Shown piece after piece: positions 17,647 through 28,557 of a stretch of 64,000 nucleotides of DNA. The position numbers were made by a program, and so were the translations under genes. This stretch comes from Leptolyngbya sp. BL0902 (lineage in GTDB: Bacteria; Cyanobacteriota; Cyanobacteriia; Phormidesmidales; Phormidesmidaceae), in the NCBI RefSeq assembly GCF_016403105.1, contig NZ_CP046155.1:3687906-3751905 (forward strand), read 5' to 3'. The notes under the pieces are model-generated. The model was not told the DNA's origin. It ran no database searches and saw only the letters and a list, made by a program, of their open reading frames with translations. The number at the start of each line of letters is the position of its first letter. The first letter of the stretch is position 1.

Positions 17647-18591
17647 ATGGTAGGCCGTCCAATTATTCTTGGCATCGTGGGCGACAGCGCCGCTGGCAAA
17701 ACCACCCTAACGCGAGGCATTGCCCAAATTTTAGGCGAAGACCAAGTCACCACCATCTGCACGGACGACTACCACCGCTACGACCGCAAGCAGCGCAAGG
17801 AAATGGGCATCTCCGCCCTCCACCCCGACTGCAACTACATCGACATCATCCAGCAGCACCTGGGCCTACTGCGGACGGGACAGCCCATCCTCAAGCCGAT
17901 CTACAACCACAGCAGCGGCGAATTTGACGCCCCGGAATATATTGAACCTCGCCGATTTGTGATTGTGGAAGGGCTGCTGGGCTACTCCACCCGTGCCTGC
18001 CGCGATGCCTACGATGTGAAGGTCTACCTTGCGCCGCCGGAAGACCTGCGGGCCAACTGGAAGATCAAGCGCGACACCCGCAAACGCGGCTACACCCCCG
18101 AAGAGGTGATCGAGCAAATCAAAGCCCGGGAGGAAGATTCCGAAGCCTACATTCGTCCCCAGCGCCAATGGGCCGACGTGGTGGTGTCTTTCTATCCCCC
18201 CAGCGACGAGCAAAGCACCAACGAACTGATGCTGAACGTGCGCCTGGTGATGCGCCCCACCATCCCCCACCCCGACTTTAGCCACCTGCTAGAGACCAAA
18301 CACGGCGGCACCCTCAGCGATGCTGTGCGCCTAGAGCTAGATCGCGACATGGGCAAACCTGTGGACGTGCTGGAAATCGACTGCCACGCCACTGAACAAC
18401 CCGTACAGGAACTGGAGCGCACCCTCTGCGGCGAAATCCCCTATCTGGGCCGTTTTTGCAGCATCGAAGGCAACACCGATATCGGTAAAGTCATCGGCAC
18501 CACGGGCGAAACCCTGCAAAGCTATCCCTTGGCGCTCACCCAGTTGTTGATCACCTACCACATGCTAAAAGCCGCCAACATCTACGACTAG
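17647..18591 (+). CDS. Phosphoribulokinase-like P-loop kinase (Prk paralogue)
   Basis: A 314-aa member of the phosphoribulokinase/uridine kinase family. P-loop GDSAAGKTT (12-20), TDDYHRYDR (39-47), KPIYNHSSGEF and IVEGLLGYST are all preserved. In the Calvin-cycle enzyme the P-loop reads GDSGCGKS and its Cys forms the regulatory disulfide with the cysteine before the DDYH motif. Here the P-loop cysteine is Ala while the other (Cys38) remains, so thioredoxin/CP12 control by that disulfide is not possible. It is probably a paralogue rather than the main Prk; whether it phosphorylates ribulose 5-phosphate is untested. An ATG at 17647 follows a short intergenic gap to the divergent SDR. Confidence 0.85.
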   Translation: MVGRPIILGIVGDSAAGKTTLTRGIAQILGEDQVTTICTDDYHRYDRKQRKEMGISALHPDCNYIDIIQQHLGLLRTGQPILKPIYNHSSGEFDAPEYIEPRRFVIVEGLLGYSTRACRDAYDVKVYLAPPEDLRANWKIKRDTRKRGYTPEEVIEQIKAREEDSEAYIRPQRQWADVVVSFYPPSDEQSTNELMLNVRLVMRPTIPHPDFSHLLETKHGGTLSDAVRLELDRDMGKPVDVLEIDCHATEQPVQELERTLCGEIPYLGRFCSIEGNTDIGKVIGTTGETLQSYPLALTQLLITYHMLKAANIYD

Positions 18592-18920
18592 GTCTTTGGA
18601 AATCGGGAATCCTGCCCAATGTCTAACGTTCTAGGGCGTGACCTCGATTTCCAGCCTACTATGCTGTAGCAACCTTCCTAAGACATCTTTTCCCTAGGGT
18701 TTTCTCATCTTTCTAAATCGCTTTTCTAGGTCGCTCTCCTGAGTTAGGGATGGGTAGATCGTCCTGGATATTACAAAGGACTGACGAGCGGCGGCATTCA
18801 CCCTAGGGGGAAGTCCCTACCAAGATTGACAGCAGGAAGGGGAACCCAGCTTGGTATCCTAGAAAAGCCCTAGTTATTCTTGGGCCTTGGTTTCCCTTTT
18901 CCTATCGTTTATTGCTGGCT
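18592..18920. other. Gene-free gap between Prk-like gene and accA
   Basis: It begins with an inverted repeat GGAAATCG (18598-18605)/CGATTTCC (18645-18652) enclosing a smaller TGCCC/GGGCG stem, which may mark the end of the kinase transcript, although no T-run follows. The rest is presumably the accA promoter and leader; a TTGACA occurs at about 18826 without a well-spaced -10 box. No small ORF of note was seen. Confidence 0.5.
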
Positions 18921-19904
18921 ATGGCCCCTAACGAGCGCAAGTCGATTTTGCTGTCCTTTGAAAAGCCTCTTGCAGAGCTAGAGGGACGCATTGCCCAAAT
19001 CCGCGACCTGGCTGAGAAAAATGATGTGGATGTCTCGGCCCAGTTGCGCCAGCTAGAGGCTAGAGCCGCCCATTTGCGCCAGGAAATTTTCTCCAGCCTC
19101 ACCCCGGCCCAGCGGTTGCAGGTGGCCCGCCATCCCCGCCGCCCCAGCACCCTAGACTACATCCAGGCCATCACCGACGAATGGATTGAACTCCACGGCG
19201 ACCGCAGCTCCGGCAAGGACGATCCGGCCCTGGTGGGCGGTGTGGCACGGCTGGAGGGGCGACCCGTGGTGATCTTGGGCCATCAAAAAGGCCGCGACAC
19301 CAAGGACAACGTAGCTCGCAACTTCGGCATGGCCTCCCCCGGTGGCTACCGCAAGGCCATGCGGCTGATGCGCCATGCGGATCGGTTTTCTATGCCGATC
19401 ATTACCTTTATTGATACCCCCGGTGCCTATCCCGGCTACGAGGCCGAAGAAATGGGCCAAGGGGAAGCCATCGCCTACAACCTGCGGGAAATGTTTGGCC
19501 TGCGGGTGCCGATCATCTGCACCATCATCGGCGAGGGCGGTTCCGGCGGTGCCCTGGGCATTGGCGTCGGGGATCGGCTGATGATGTTTGAGCATTCTGT
19601 CTACACCGTGGCCAGCCCCGAAGCCTGCGCCGCCATTCTCTGGAAGGATGCCGGACGTTCCGCCGAAGCCGCCGAAGCCCTAAAAATCACCTCCTGGGAT
19701 TTGAAAAACCTGGGCATTCTCGATCAGCTTTTGACCGAACCCGTGGGCGGTGCCCATGCCGACCCCATCCAGGCGGCGGACATTCTCAAGCAAGCCCTGG
19801 TGGAAAACCTGGCAGAACTGTCGCGGCTCACCCCCGAAGCCCTCCAGCAGATGCGCTACCAGAAGTACCGCAAAATTGGCGTGTTTGCCGAAGCAGCGGC
19901 CTAG
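18921..19904 (+). CDS. accA: Acetyl-CoA carboxylase carboxyltransferase subunit alpha
   Basis: Alpha subunit of the carboxyltransferase that moves CO2 from biotin to acetyl-CoA, the first step of fatty acid synthesis; acts with AccD, AccB and AccC. The 327 aa begin [17 protein letters not shown] with a helical N-terminus, then the crotonase-like core with [38 protein letters not shown] and the [12 protein letters not shown] segment, all AccA hallmarks. A TTG three codons upstream could also start it; ATG 18921 is preferred. It is followed, after 239 bp, by an SDR gene and folE in the same direction. Confidence 0.97.
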   Translation: MAPNERKSILLSFEKPLAELEGRIAQIRDLAEKNDVDVSAQLRQLEARAAHLRQEIFSSLTPAQRLQVARHPRRPSTLDYIQAITDEWIELHGDRSSGKDDPALVGGVARLEGRPVVILGHQKGRDTKDNVARNFGMASPGGYRKAMRLMRHADRFSMPIITFIDTPGAYPGYEAEEMGQGEAIAYNLREMFGLRVPIICTIIGEGGSGGALGIGVGDRLMMFEHSVYTVASPEACAAILWKDAGRSAEAAEALKITSWDLKNLGILDQLLTEPVGGAHADPIQAADILKQALVENLAELSRLTPEALQQMRYQKYRKIGVFAEAAA

Positions 19905-20143
19905 GATCACAAAGGATACCGGGGTGCAATAATAGGGTATCTGCAAGAATAGCCATCAAAGACTTTTATGGTGGCGATTTCCGAGAGAAGTGCTTTACGT
20001 TTGTTAACATATAAACGGGCCTGACCTTGTTTGCACAACCGCCCCGATCCGGGAACGCTAAAGGAAGCGAGCTTAGCAGCCCTCCACCCATAGGTCTCGC
20101 CTAGCCCCCTGGTTCGTTCGTTGTTGGTTTTTGGTATTCCGTT

Positions 20144-20881
20144 TTGGACAATCCCCCCCGTTCCGACCTGCCGCGTCGCGCCCTGATTACGGGAGCCAGT
20201 CGCGGTATTGGTAGAGCCACGGCCCACGCCCTTGCCCAGGCGGGGTTTGATGTGGCCCTGTTAGGCCGTTCCCTCGACCGATTGCAGCCCGTAGTAGATG
20301 AACTGGCCGAGTATGGCGTAGTGGCGAAGGGCTATGCCATTGAGCTAGCCGATGTTCCCCAGGTGCAGCCCCGCATGGCCGAAATCATTCAAGACTTCGG
20401 AGCCTTTAGCGTGTTGATTAACAACGCAGGCATGGGCTATACCGGAGCCTTGGCCACCATGCCCCTGCACCACTGGCAGCAGGTCATGGATCTCAACCTC
20501 ACCAGTATTTTTCAGTGCATTCAGGCGGCGCTGCCCGGTCTGCGGGCGGGGGGGGGCGGCACCATCGTCAACATTTCCTCCATTGCGGCCAAGGCGGCTT
20601 TTCCCGATTGGGGAGCCTATACCGCGAGTAAGGCTGCCCTGGTGGCCTTTTCTAAGGTGCTGGCGGTGGAGGAGCGGGCCAATGGCATTCGGGTGGTGAT
20701 GGTGACGCCTGGATCGGTGAACACTCCCCTGTGGGATACCGAGACCGTCCATGCCGATTTCGACCGCAGCCAAATGCTGACCCCCGAAATTGTGGCCCAG
20801 ACCATCCTCAGCACCGTGCTGTTACCCCCCCAAGCGGTGATCGAAGATATCGTGCTGATGCCCGCTGGAGGGGCCTTGTAG
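20144..20881 (+). CDS. Short-chain dehydrogenase/reductase (YdfG-like)
   Basis: A 245-aa SDR with TGASRGIG (16-23), NNAG (93-96) and the Ser145/Ser146-Tyr159-Lys163 catalytic set (YTASK). The C-terminus (VVMVTPGSVNTPLWD, then IVAQTILSTVLLP) is that of the YdfG-like short SDRs. The start is TTG at 20144, the only start codon that leaves a normal ten-residue leader before the first beta strand. It is transcribed with accA upstream and folE downstream; the biochemical substrate is unknown. Confidence 0.88.
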   Translation: MDNPPRSDLPRRALITGASRGIGRATAHALAQAGFDVALLGRSLDRLQPVVDELAEYGVVAKGYAIELADVPQVQPRMAEIIQDFGAFSVLINNAGMGYTGALATMPLHHWQQVMDLNLTSIFQCIQAALPGLRAGGGGTIVNISSIAAKAAFPDWGAYTASKAALVAFSKVLAVEERANGIRVVMVTPGSVNTPLWDTETVHADFDRSQMLTPEIVAQTILSTVLLPPQAVIEDIVLMPAGGAL

Positions 20882-21000
20882 CAAGCTGAGGCATCGCCCA
20901 ACGCAGCTAAGGGTTTACGAAGTTTTTTACCGTCTGCGAGTTTGACCGTCTCAGAGAGCGGTCTCCGTTTTGTTGAACACCTGGAGTTTAGTTGAACCCT

Positions 21001-21711
21001 ATGACTATCGCATCCTCAAATGGCCTGAATGACAAAGTCGCCCCCAACGGCATCGGCACCTTGGGCAATGCTCCTTCCGTTCTGCCCGACCGTGCCCTGC
21101 GCCACGGCAGCGAAGCCCAGTCCTATGCCATCCCTGAAACCAGCCACGACGACATGAAGGAAGCCGTGCGCACCATGCTGCTCTCCGTGGGCGAAGATCC
21201 CGACCGGGAAGGGCTGCTGAAGACCCCCAAGCGGGTGGCCGATGCCATGCGATTCCTCACCAGTGGCTATCAGCAATCCCTGGAGGAACTGGTCAACGGG
21301 GCCATCTTTGACGAAGGCCACAACGAAATGGTGCTGGTGCGCGACATCGACCTCTTCAGCATGTGCGAACACCATATGCTGCCCTTCATGGGTCGCGCCC
21401 ACGTCGCCTATATCCCTAACCAGCGGGTAGTGGGCCTCAGCAAACTGGCCCGAATTGTGGAAATGTACTCCCGTCGCCTTCAGGTGCAGGAGCGCCTCAC
21501 CCGTCAGGTGGCTGAAGCCATCCAGGAAATCCTAGAGCCCCGTGGGGTGGCTGTGGTGGTAGAAGCCAGCCACATGTGCATGGTAATGCGCGGCGTGCAA
21601 AAGCCCGGTTCTTGGACTGTAACCAGCGCCATGCTGGGCTGCTTCCAGGATGACCAAAAAACCCGCGAAGAATTCCTCAGCCTTACCCGCCACCAGCCCG
21701 CCTTCTTCTAG
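21001..21711 (+). CDS. folE: GTP cyclohydrolase I
   Basis: Opens the imidazole ring of GTP to form dihydroneopterin triphosphate, the entry to folate and pterins. The 236 aa have an N-terminal variable region to about 48, then zinc ligands Cys122 and His125 in MCEHHMLPF and Cys193 in HMCMVMRGV, plus [23 protein letters not shown] 21001 is taken as start; a TTG at 20992 has better Shine-Dalgarno spacing to GGAG (20983-20986) and would add three residues. It follows the SDR gene by 119 bp. Confidence 0.97.
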   Translation: MTIASSNGLNDKVAPNGIGTLGNAPSVLPDRALRHGSEAQSYAIPETSHDDMKEAVRTMLLSVGEDPDREGLLKTPKRVADAMRFLTSGYQQSLEELVNGAIFDEGHNEMVLVRDIDLFSMCEHHMLPFMGRAHVAYIPNQRVVGLSKLARIVEMYSRRLQVQERLTRQVAEAIQEILEPRGVAVVVEASHMCMVMRGVQKPGSWTVTSAMLGCFQDDQKTREEFLSLTRHQPAFF

Positions 21712-21733
21712 GACTTGGCTGATCCCTTCAGAA

Positions 21734-21794
21734 ACCCGGCTTCTTGCTTAGGTAGCGCACAGAAATTGTGACTTTTCCGAAGTTGAAGCCGGGT
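21734..21794. repeat. Long-loop inverted repeat after folE
   Basis: ACCCGGCTTC (21734-21743) and GAAGCCGGGT (21785-21794) are perfectly complementary, with a 41-nt loop. It is followed by TGTTTGT. It may terminate folE or pgm (convergent genes). AAACCCGG-type repeats are dispersed in many cyanobacterial genomes, and a related AGAAACCGGGTTT occurs near 36711. Confidence 0.6.
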
Positions 21795-21837
21795 TGTTTG
21801 TCTAGTTGGGCAGCAGAAACTTGGCGATCTCCGGAGG

Positions 21838-23636
<1,799 letters not shown>

Positions 23637-23700
23637 TCGGTATTACTGCCTGCGCTTGCGATGATAGGATTCCCAACAAACGGTTGAGAGATAGGAATTC

Positions 23701-24129
23701 ATGACTGAAACGCTTACAGGTCAAACACCTATTTTCGGGGGCAGCACCGGCGGCCTTCTGACCAAAGCCCAGGTAGAAGAAAAATACGCCATCACCTGGA
23801 CAAGCTCTAAGAAGCAGGTTTTTGAAATGCCCACGGGTGGCGCGGCCATGATGAACGAAGGGGAAAACCTTCTGTATCTGGCTCGCAAAGAGCAGTGCCT
23901 CGCCCTAGGCACCCAGCTCCGCACCAAGTTCAAGCCCAAAATTGAAGATTACAAAATCTACCGCATCTATCCCAGTGGCGAGACCCAATATCTGCACCCC
24001 GCCGATGGCGTCTTCCCTGAGAAGGTGAACGAAGGCCGTACCGCTGTGGGCAGCGTGGCTCGCAATATCGGTTCCAACCCCGATCCCGCCACCGTCAAGT
24101 TCAGCGGCAAGGCTCCCTACGAAGTCTAG
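23701..24129 (+). CDS. psaD: Photosystem I reaction centre subunit II
   Basis: Stromal/cytoplasmic-side subunit of photosystem I that docks ferredoxin. The 142 aa carry the family pattern [24 protein letters not shown] when read in pieces (about 10-33), [23 protein letters not shown] (about 43-65), [13 protein letters not shown] and the basic ferredoxin-docking region, ending with [16 protein letters not shown] (VKF.G is typical). ATG 23701 is correct. A strong terminator-like hairpin (24235-24266) separates it from trpE; psaD-trpE adjacency is also known in Synechocystis 6803. Confidence 0.98.
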   Translation: MTETLTGQTPIFGGSTGGLLTKAQVEEKYAITWTSSKKQVFEMPTGGAAMMNEGENLLYLARKEQCLALGTQLRTKFKPKIEDYKIYRIYPSGETQYLHPADGVFPEKVNEGRTAVGSVARNIGSNPDPATVKFSGKAPYEV

Positions 24130-24234
24130 GTTAGACGTCTAGGTCAGCCCTTTTGCTCAGAACTTTGCTTTCGCGGTAATGTTCTACTCCTTTTGGTTGT
24201 TCTCTCTGTTGCAAACATCTATATCCTGATACCT

Positions 24235-24266
24235 AGGGCATGGCATGGCTATGCCCTTTTTACTTT
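24235..24266 (+). terminator. Rho-independent terminator between psaD and trpE
   Basis: AGGGCAT (24235-24241) pairs with ATGCCCT (24251-24257) across a 9-nt loop, followed by TTTTACTTTT. It ends only about 22 bp before the trpE start codon, so trpE must either be reached by readthrough or start from a promoter overlapping the hairpin. Confidence 0.85.
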
Positions 24267-24288
24267 TCTCGGTCTATAGAATCGCCCC

Positions 24289-25830
24289 ATGATTTCCCCG
24301 TCCTTCGAGCAGTTTCAAGCCTACGCCAGCCAGGGTAACTTCGTTCCGGTGTACCAAGAGTGGGTGGCCGATTTAGACACCCCCGTTTCTGCCTGGTATA
24401 AGGTGTGCGCGGGGCAACCCTACAGCTTTTTGCTGGAGTCGGTGGAGGGGGGCGAAACCCTAGGGCGCTATAGTTTCCTCGGCTGCGACCCGCTGTGGGT
24501 GATGGAAAGCCGGGATGACATCTCCACCCAAACCCACCGAGACGGCACCGTGAACCGCTTTGAGGGCAACCCCTTCGAGATTTTGGCGGACTGCCTCGAT
24601 CCCTACCATCCCGTCAAAATTCCGGCCCTGCCATCGGGCATTGGTGGCCTATTTGGCTTTTGGGGCTACGAGCTTATCCGCTGGATTGAACCCACCGTCC
24701 CCGTCCATCCCGCCGCCGAGGGCGACCTGCCCGACGGGTTGTGGATGCAGGTGGATAGCCTGCTGATTTTTGACCAGGTGCAGCGCAAAGTTTGGGCCAT
24801 CGCCTACGCCGATCTGCGCGATCCCAGCCGCGATTTACGCGAAGCCTACGAGGAAGCCTGTGGCCGAGTGCGCCAACTGGTCGAAAAGCTCACCCTGCCC
24901 TTGTCGGAACAACAGGGACGCCTCCCCTGGGTGCCGCCCGGTCTCCAATCCGCCGACTCTCTCACCTTTTCGAGCAACCGCACCCCAGAAGAGTTCTGTG
25001 GCTGTGTGGAGCGGGCCAAGGGCCACATCCAGGCCGGAGACATTTTTCAGGTGGTGATCTCCCAGCGGCTTTCCACAGAGTATGCGGGGCAACCCTTCGA
25101 CCTGTACCGCTCCCTGCGGCAGATCAACCCCTCTCCCTACATGGCCTATTTCAATTTCCAGGATTGGCAGATCATCGGCTCCAGCCCGGAGGTGATGGTG
25201 AAGGCCACCTTGGATAATGGGCCAGATTCCCCCCGCATCGCCACGGTGCGCCCCATTGCCGGAACCCGCCCCAGGGGCAAAACCGCCGCCGAAGACAAAG
25301 CCTACGAGGAAGACCTGCTGGCCGATCCCAAGGAAATTGCCGAACACGTCATGCTGGTAGATCTAGGGCGCAACGACCTAGGCCGCGTCTGCACCAGCGG
25401 CACCGTGCGGGTGGATGAACTGATGGTGGTGGAACGCTACTCCCACGTCATGCACATCGTTAGCAACGTGGTGGGCGAACTGGAACCCAGCAAAACCGCC
25501 TGGGATTTGTTGAAGGCTTGCTTCCCGGCAGGTACCGTCAGCGGTGCCCCCAAAATTCGCGCCATGCAGATCATCCACGACCTCGAACCCTGCCGCCGTG
25601 GCCCCTACTCCGGCGTCTACGGCTACTACGACTTCGAGGGCCAACTCAATACCGCCATCACCATCCGCACCATGATTGTGCAGGGAAATCCCAACGGAGG
25701 CCACACCGTTAGCGTCCAGGCCGGGGCAGGTCTAGTCGCGGATTCTGTGCCCCAAAGCGAGTACCAAGAAACCCTCAACAAAGCCCGTGGCATGCTGGAG
25801 GCCATCCGCTGTCTGCAATCCGGCCAGTAG
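24289..25830 (+). CDS. trpE: Anthranilate synthase component I
   Basis: Uses chorismate and ammonia (from TrpG) to make anthranilate, the first step of tryptophan synthesis. The 513 aa start with the regulatory N-domain containing LLESVEGGETLGRYSFLG (about 48-65, the tryptophan-binding LLES motif), and the chorismate-binding core with ATVRPIAGTRPRG, DLGRNDLGRVC and the C-terminal GAGLVADSVPQSEYQET. ATG 24289 is the only sensible start. It follows psaD by 159 bp with a terminator-like hairpin just before it, which would allow readthrough control. Confidence 0.97.
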   Translation: MISPSFEQFQAYASQGNFVPVYQEWVADLDTPVSAWYKVCAGQPYSFLLESVEGGETLGRYSFLGCDPLWVMESRDDISTQTHRDGTVNRFEGNPFEILADCLDPYHPVKIPALPSGIGGLFGFWGYELIRWIEPTVPVHPAAEGDLPDGLWMQVDSLLIFDQVQRKVWAIAYADLRDPSRDLREAYEEACGRVRQLVEKLTLPLSEQQGRLPWVPPGLQSADSLTFSSNRTPEEFCGCVERAKGHIQAGDIFQVVISQRLSTEYAGQPFDLYRSLRQINPSPYMAYFNFQDWQIIGSSPEVMVKATLDNGPDSPRIATVRPIAGTRPRGKTAAEDKAYEEDLLADPKEIAEHVMLVDLGRNDLGRVCTSGTVRVDELMVVERYSHVMHIVSNVVGELEPSKTAWDLLKACFPAGTVSGAPKIRAMQIIHDLEPCRRGPYSGVYGYYDFEGQLNTAITIRTMIVQGNPNGGHTVSVQAGAGLVADSVPQSEYQETLNKARGMLEAIRCLQSGQ

Positions 25831-25841
25831 TCGATCCTAGA

Positions 25842-25867
25842 GGGATGCCGCCTTAGTATGGCATCCC
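25842..25867 (+). terminator. Hairpin after trpE, probable terminator
   Basis: GGGATGCC (25842-25849) pairs with GGCATCCC (25860-25867) across a 10-nt loop. A TTTTT run follows 12 bases later (near 25880), so the tail is not ideal. It lies between convergent trpE and the exported hypothetical gene. Confidence 0.55.
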
Positions 25868-25901
25868 AGCAACCCAGTTTTTCTTGACCTGTGGTGATCC
25901 T

Positions 25902-26402
25902 CTAGGGCATCCGGCAAGCCGCCAGCAGGTCGTGATCGAGGGGAGAAAGCTGGGCAATGGGGCTCATCCCTTCCAGGGTGGGCAGGGGTGCGCCGCCATT
26001 CATGCCCGCCACGGTCGCTTCTCCGGGGAGCAGGGCCACGCGGTGGGGCCATTCAGTTTGGTCGTAGGCATCCACAATGGTCAAATCCAGGGCGCTGGGG
26101 GTGACGGTGCCGTAGACACAGTCAAAGGACGAGGAAACCTGGTAAGCGGCCCCCGTGAGCTGGGTACCGGACACCTCAAACACAAAGTAGGTCGCTCCCA
26201 CAGTTTCGGCCACCGGAGACTCGCCGTAGAGGTAGGTGCCATCGGCCAAACCAGGCACTTGGCTAGAGGCTTCTTGGCTGGCCATGGCCCAAATCCCGAC
26301 CAGGGCGGCAAGGGCCGTGGCAATGCGGGAGAGATAAAGCGGCATGGAAGGCCGAGAGGCGGCACCGTGATCAGAGGTAGCGGAGAGAAGCAGGGTGGCC
26401 AT
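25902..26402 (-). CDS. Exported hypothetical protein
   Basis: Unrecognised 166-aa protein with a signal-like helix (SRIATALAALVGIWAMAS) followed by a mature domain starting LADGTYLYGESPVAETVGATY. The mature region is beta-rich with a single Cys in SFDCVYG and a second near the C-terminus (AACRMP). This suggests a small periplasmic or outer-layer domain. Two ATGs fit: 26402 and 26345; the shorter gives a more standard signal peptide. It is downstream of, and convergent with, trpE and is transcribed away from ribBA on the same strand after a 265-bp gap. Confidence 0.65.
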   Translation of the reverse strand: MATLLLSATSDHGAASRPSMPLYLSRIATALAALVGIWAMASQEASSQVPGLADGTYLYGESPVAETVGATYFVFEVSGTQLTGAAYQVSSSFDCVYGTVTPSALDLTIVDAYDQTEWPHRVALLPGEATVAGMNGGAPLPTLEGMSPIAQLSPLDHDLLAACRMP

Positions 26403-26667
26403 GGCAAGATAGGGGGTTGCTATGTCCCTACTATCCTGCGAAACGCCACTATGCACAGTGACACCTTTACGGAAGTGGCGTGATCCTAATCGTCGAAGGG
26501 AGTGACTAGAATCACGCAGAAGCGAAGTATTAAGAAGTGCTGCGCTAATTATAACGAAACTTTGCGACAACGGCGCTACGTTTTCCCCTCGGATGGGGGA
26601 TGAGGGCAGATCCCCCGTCCGAGGGGTTAGGCTAGCCTTGGCCTATCCCGCCGTTCAAGTCGTGGGG

Positions 26668-28422
26668 TCAGTCGCTGGGGATGTGGTTGGAGAACACATA
26701 AATCCGCTGGGTTTCTAGGTTGTCGGCCAAGGCGGAGGGCTTGACGTCCGCTGCCGAATCGCCGCGATGGAAGATCTGGCGGTCGAGGTTGACCTGAAGA
26801 CCATTGAAAGGGTCGCTGCCATTGGAAATCAGAAAGGCCATTTGACTGAGGTCGGGCCAGGTGGCGAGGGCATCCAAAATGGTGGTGATGGCCCGGAGTT
26901 GGGGCTGGCTGGCTTCGGTATACCAATCGGGGTGGACGGCCTCGGCAGACTCTAGGCCCAGGTGGATAATTTGGTGGGGTTGGCTAAACAGGGCCGACGC
27001 TACGGATCGGGCTTCCTCTTGCAGCAGTAGCCCATTTTCTTGGGCCAGGTAGCGCAGTTTTTCCAGCTTCTCGTAGCGGTCTTCGGTGGATAATGGCCCC
27101 CGCTGCCAGTGAATCGCCACCGTGGCCAGGTAGGTTTGCAGCATTAGGTGGCCCAGCTTTTGGGCCTTGGTGGAAAGGTAGTTGGAGTTGTAGGGGGTGG
27201 CTTCAATGATCAGCGGCACTCGGTCTACCATATCCAGACCGTAGCCCTTGAGTCCGGCGATTTTGCGGGGGTTGTTGGTAATCAGGCAGAATTTTTTCAC
27301 GCCGATGTCGTTGAGGATTTGCGCCCCAATGCCGTAGTTGCGCTGATCCACAGGCAGGCCCAGCTTTTCGTTGGCCTCCACGGTATCGAGGCCCATATCT
27401 TGCAGGGAGTAGGCTTTGAGCTTGTTGACCAGGCCAATGCCCCGGCCCTCCTGGCGCAGGTAGACGACCACGCCACGGCCAGCGGATTCAATCATTTTCA
27501 GCGCCGCCTGAAGCTGCATTCGGCAGTCGCAGCGCAAAGAACCAAAGGCGTCCCCGGTGAGACACTCGGAATGCACCCGCACCATGACGGAATGCTGATC
27601 AAAGGTAGCTGGATCGCCTTTTACCAGAGCAACGTGCTCGGAATCGTCCAGCAAATTGCGGTAGGCGTAGATGTGGAAGAGGCCAAACTGGGTGGGCAGT
27701 TCCGCCACCGCTTCCCGCTGCACAAAGCGCTCGTGTTGCAGGCGATAGCGGATCAGGTCGGCAATGCTAATCAGCTTGAGGCCAAAGGTTTTGGCGTAGT
27801 CCACCAGTTCCGGCAGTCGCGCCATGGAGCCATCGGGGTTTTGGATCTCGCAGATCACCCCCGCCGGATACAGCCCCGCCAGCCGCGCCAAATCCACCCC
27901 GGCCTCGGTGTGGCCCGCCCGCTTCAGCACGCCCCCTTCCTTGGCCCGCAGCGGAAAAATATGCCCCGGTCGGCGCAGGTCGCTGGGTTTGGCCTTGGGG
28001 TTGATGGCCACCTGAATGGTTCGCGCCCGGTCTTCGGCGGAAATGCCCGTGGTCACACCCCAGGAGAGGGCCGCATCAATACTGACGGTGAAGGCGGTTT
28101 GCTCGTTTTCGTCCTCAAAGGCGCTGTGGCTTACCATCAGGGGCAAATCCAGCTCGTCCAGCCGCTCCCCAGTCATGGCGAGGCAGATCAGCCCCCGCGC
28201 CTCCACCGCCATAAAGTTGATGTTGTCGGGGGTGGCAAACTGGGCGGCGCAGATCACGTCCCCCTCGTTTTCCCGGTTTTCGTCATCCACCACCACAATG
28301 GATTTCCCTGCCGCCAAATCTTGCAGGGCCGATTCGATGGAATCAAACTGAAAGTCGGGTGGAGAAGCGTCGGTGGAGGGTTGAGCAGCGGACGACCAAT
28401 TCCCCGATTCTGGGTTAACCAC
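26668..28422 (-). CDS. ribBA: Bifunctional DHBP synthase / GTP cyclohydrolase II
   Basis: Two-domain riboflavin enzyme. The N-terminal DHBP synthase half (RibB) makes dihydroxybutanone phosphate from ribulose 5-phosphate and has [10 protein letters not shown] and [16 protein letters not shown]. The C-terminal GTP cyclohydrolase II half (RibA) has the zinc cluster [17 protein letters not shown] and RQEGRGIGL. About 150 further residues follow the RibA core, as in other cyanobacterial RibBA. The frame reaches a TTG at 28533, but the extra 37 residues look non-coding; GTG 28422 (584 aa) is preferred, and the start remains uncertain. It lies downstream of the amidase gene. No FMN riboswitch was seen. 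Confidence 0.94.
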   Translation of the reverse strand: MVNPESGNWSSAAQPSTDASPPDFQFDSIESALQDLAAGKSIVVVDDENRENEGDVICAAQFATPDNINFMAVEARGLICLAMTGERLDELDLPLMVSHSAFEDENEQTAFTVSIDAALSWGVTTGISAEDRARTIQVAINPKAKPSDLRRPGHIFPLRAKEGGVLKRAGHTEAGVDLARLAGLYPAGVICEIQNPDGSMARLPELVDYAKTFGLKLISIADLIRYRLQHERFVQREAVAELPTQFGLFHIYAYRNLLDDSEHVALVKGDPATFDQHSVMVRVHSECLTGDAFGSLRCDCRMQLQAALKMIESAGRGVVVYLRQEGRGIGLVNKLKAYSLQDMGLDTVEANEKLGLPVDQRNYGIGAQILNDIGVKKFCLITNNPRKIAGLKGYGLDMVDRVPLIIEATPYNSNYLSTKAQKLGHLMLQTYLATVAIHWQRGPLSTEDRYEKLEKLRYLAQENGLLLQEEARSVASALFSQPHQIIHLGLESAEAVHPDWYTEASQPQLRAITTILDALATWPDLSQMAFLISNGSDPFNGLQVNLDRQIFHRGDSAADVKPSALADNLETQRIYVFSNHIPSD

Positions 28423-28557
28423 AATACCAATAAACCTGCTAAAGAAAAGACGAAGGACATAGGGTTGGAGTCTTAGACTCAGCGGATTGCCGACGGATCG
28501 GTTCAGCCTGTTGCCCCTCGAAGCTATCACCAATCATCTATTATACGAGGCTCTGGC

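Noticed and set aside
19905-20143. Possible small RNA (SRP/6S-like) between accA and the SDR gene
   Set aside because: The GGAAGC...AGCAGCC-like string and a TATAAA look suggestive, but the SRP RNA core (GGTCAGG...CCGGAAGG) is absent, and I could not build a convincing fold. Left unassigned.
27148-28476. 442-codon plus-strand ORF opposite ribBA
   Set aside because: Mirror frame of a GC-rich gene; composition (Gly/His/Gln-rich) is unlike a protein, while the opposite strand is a complete, motif-bearing RibBA.
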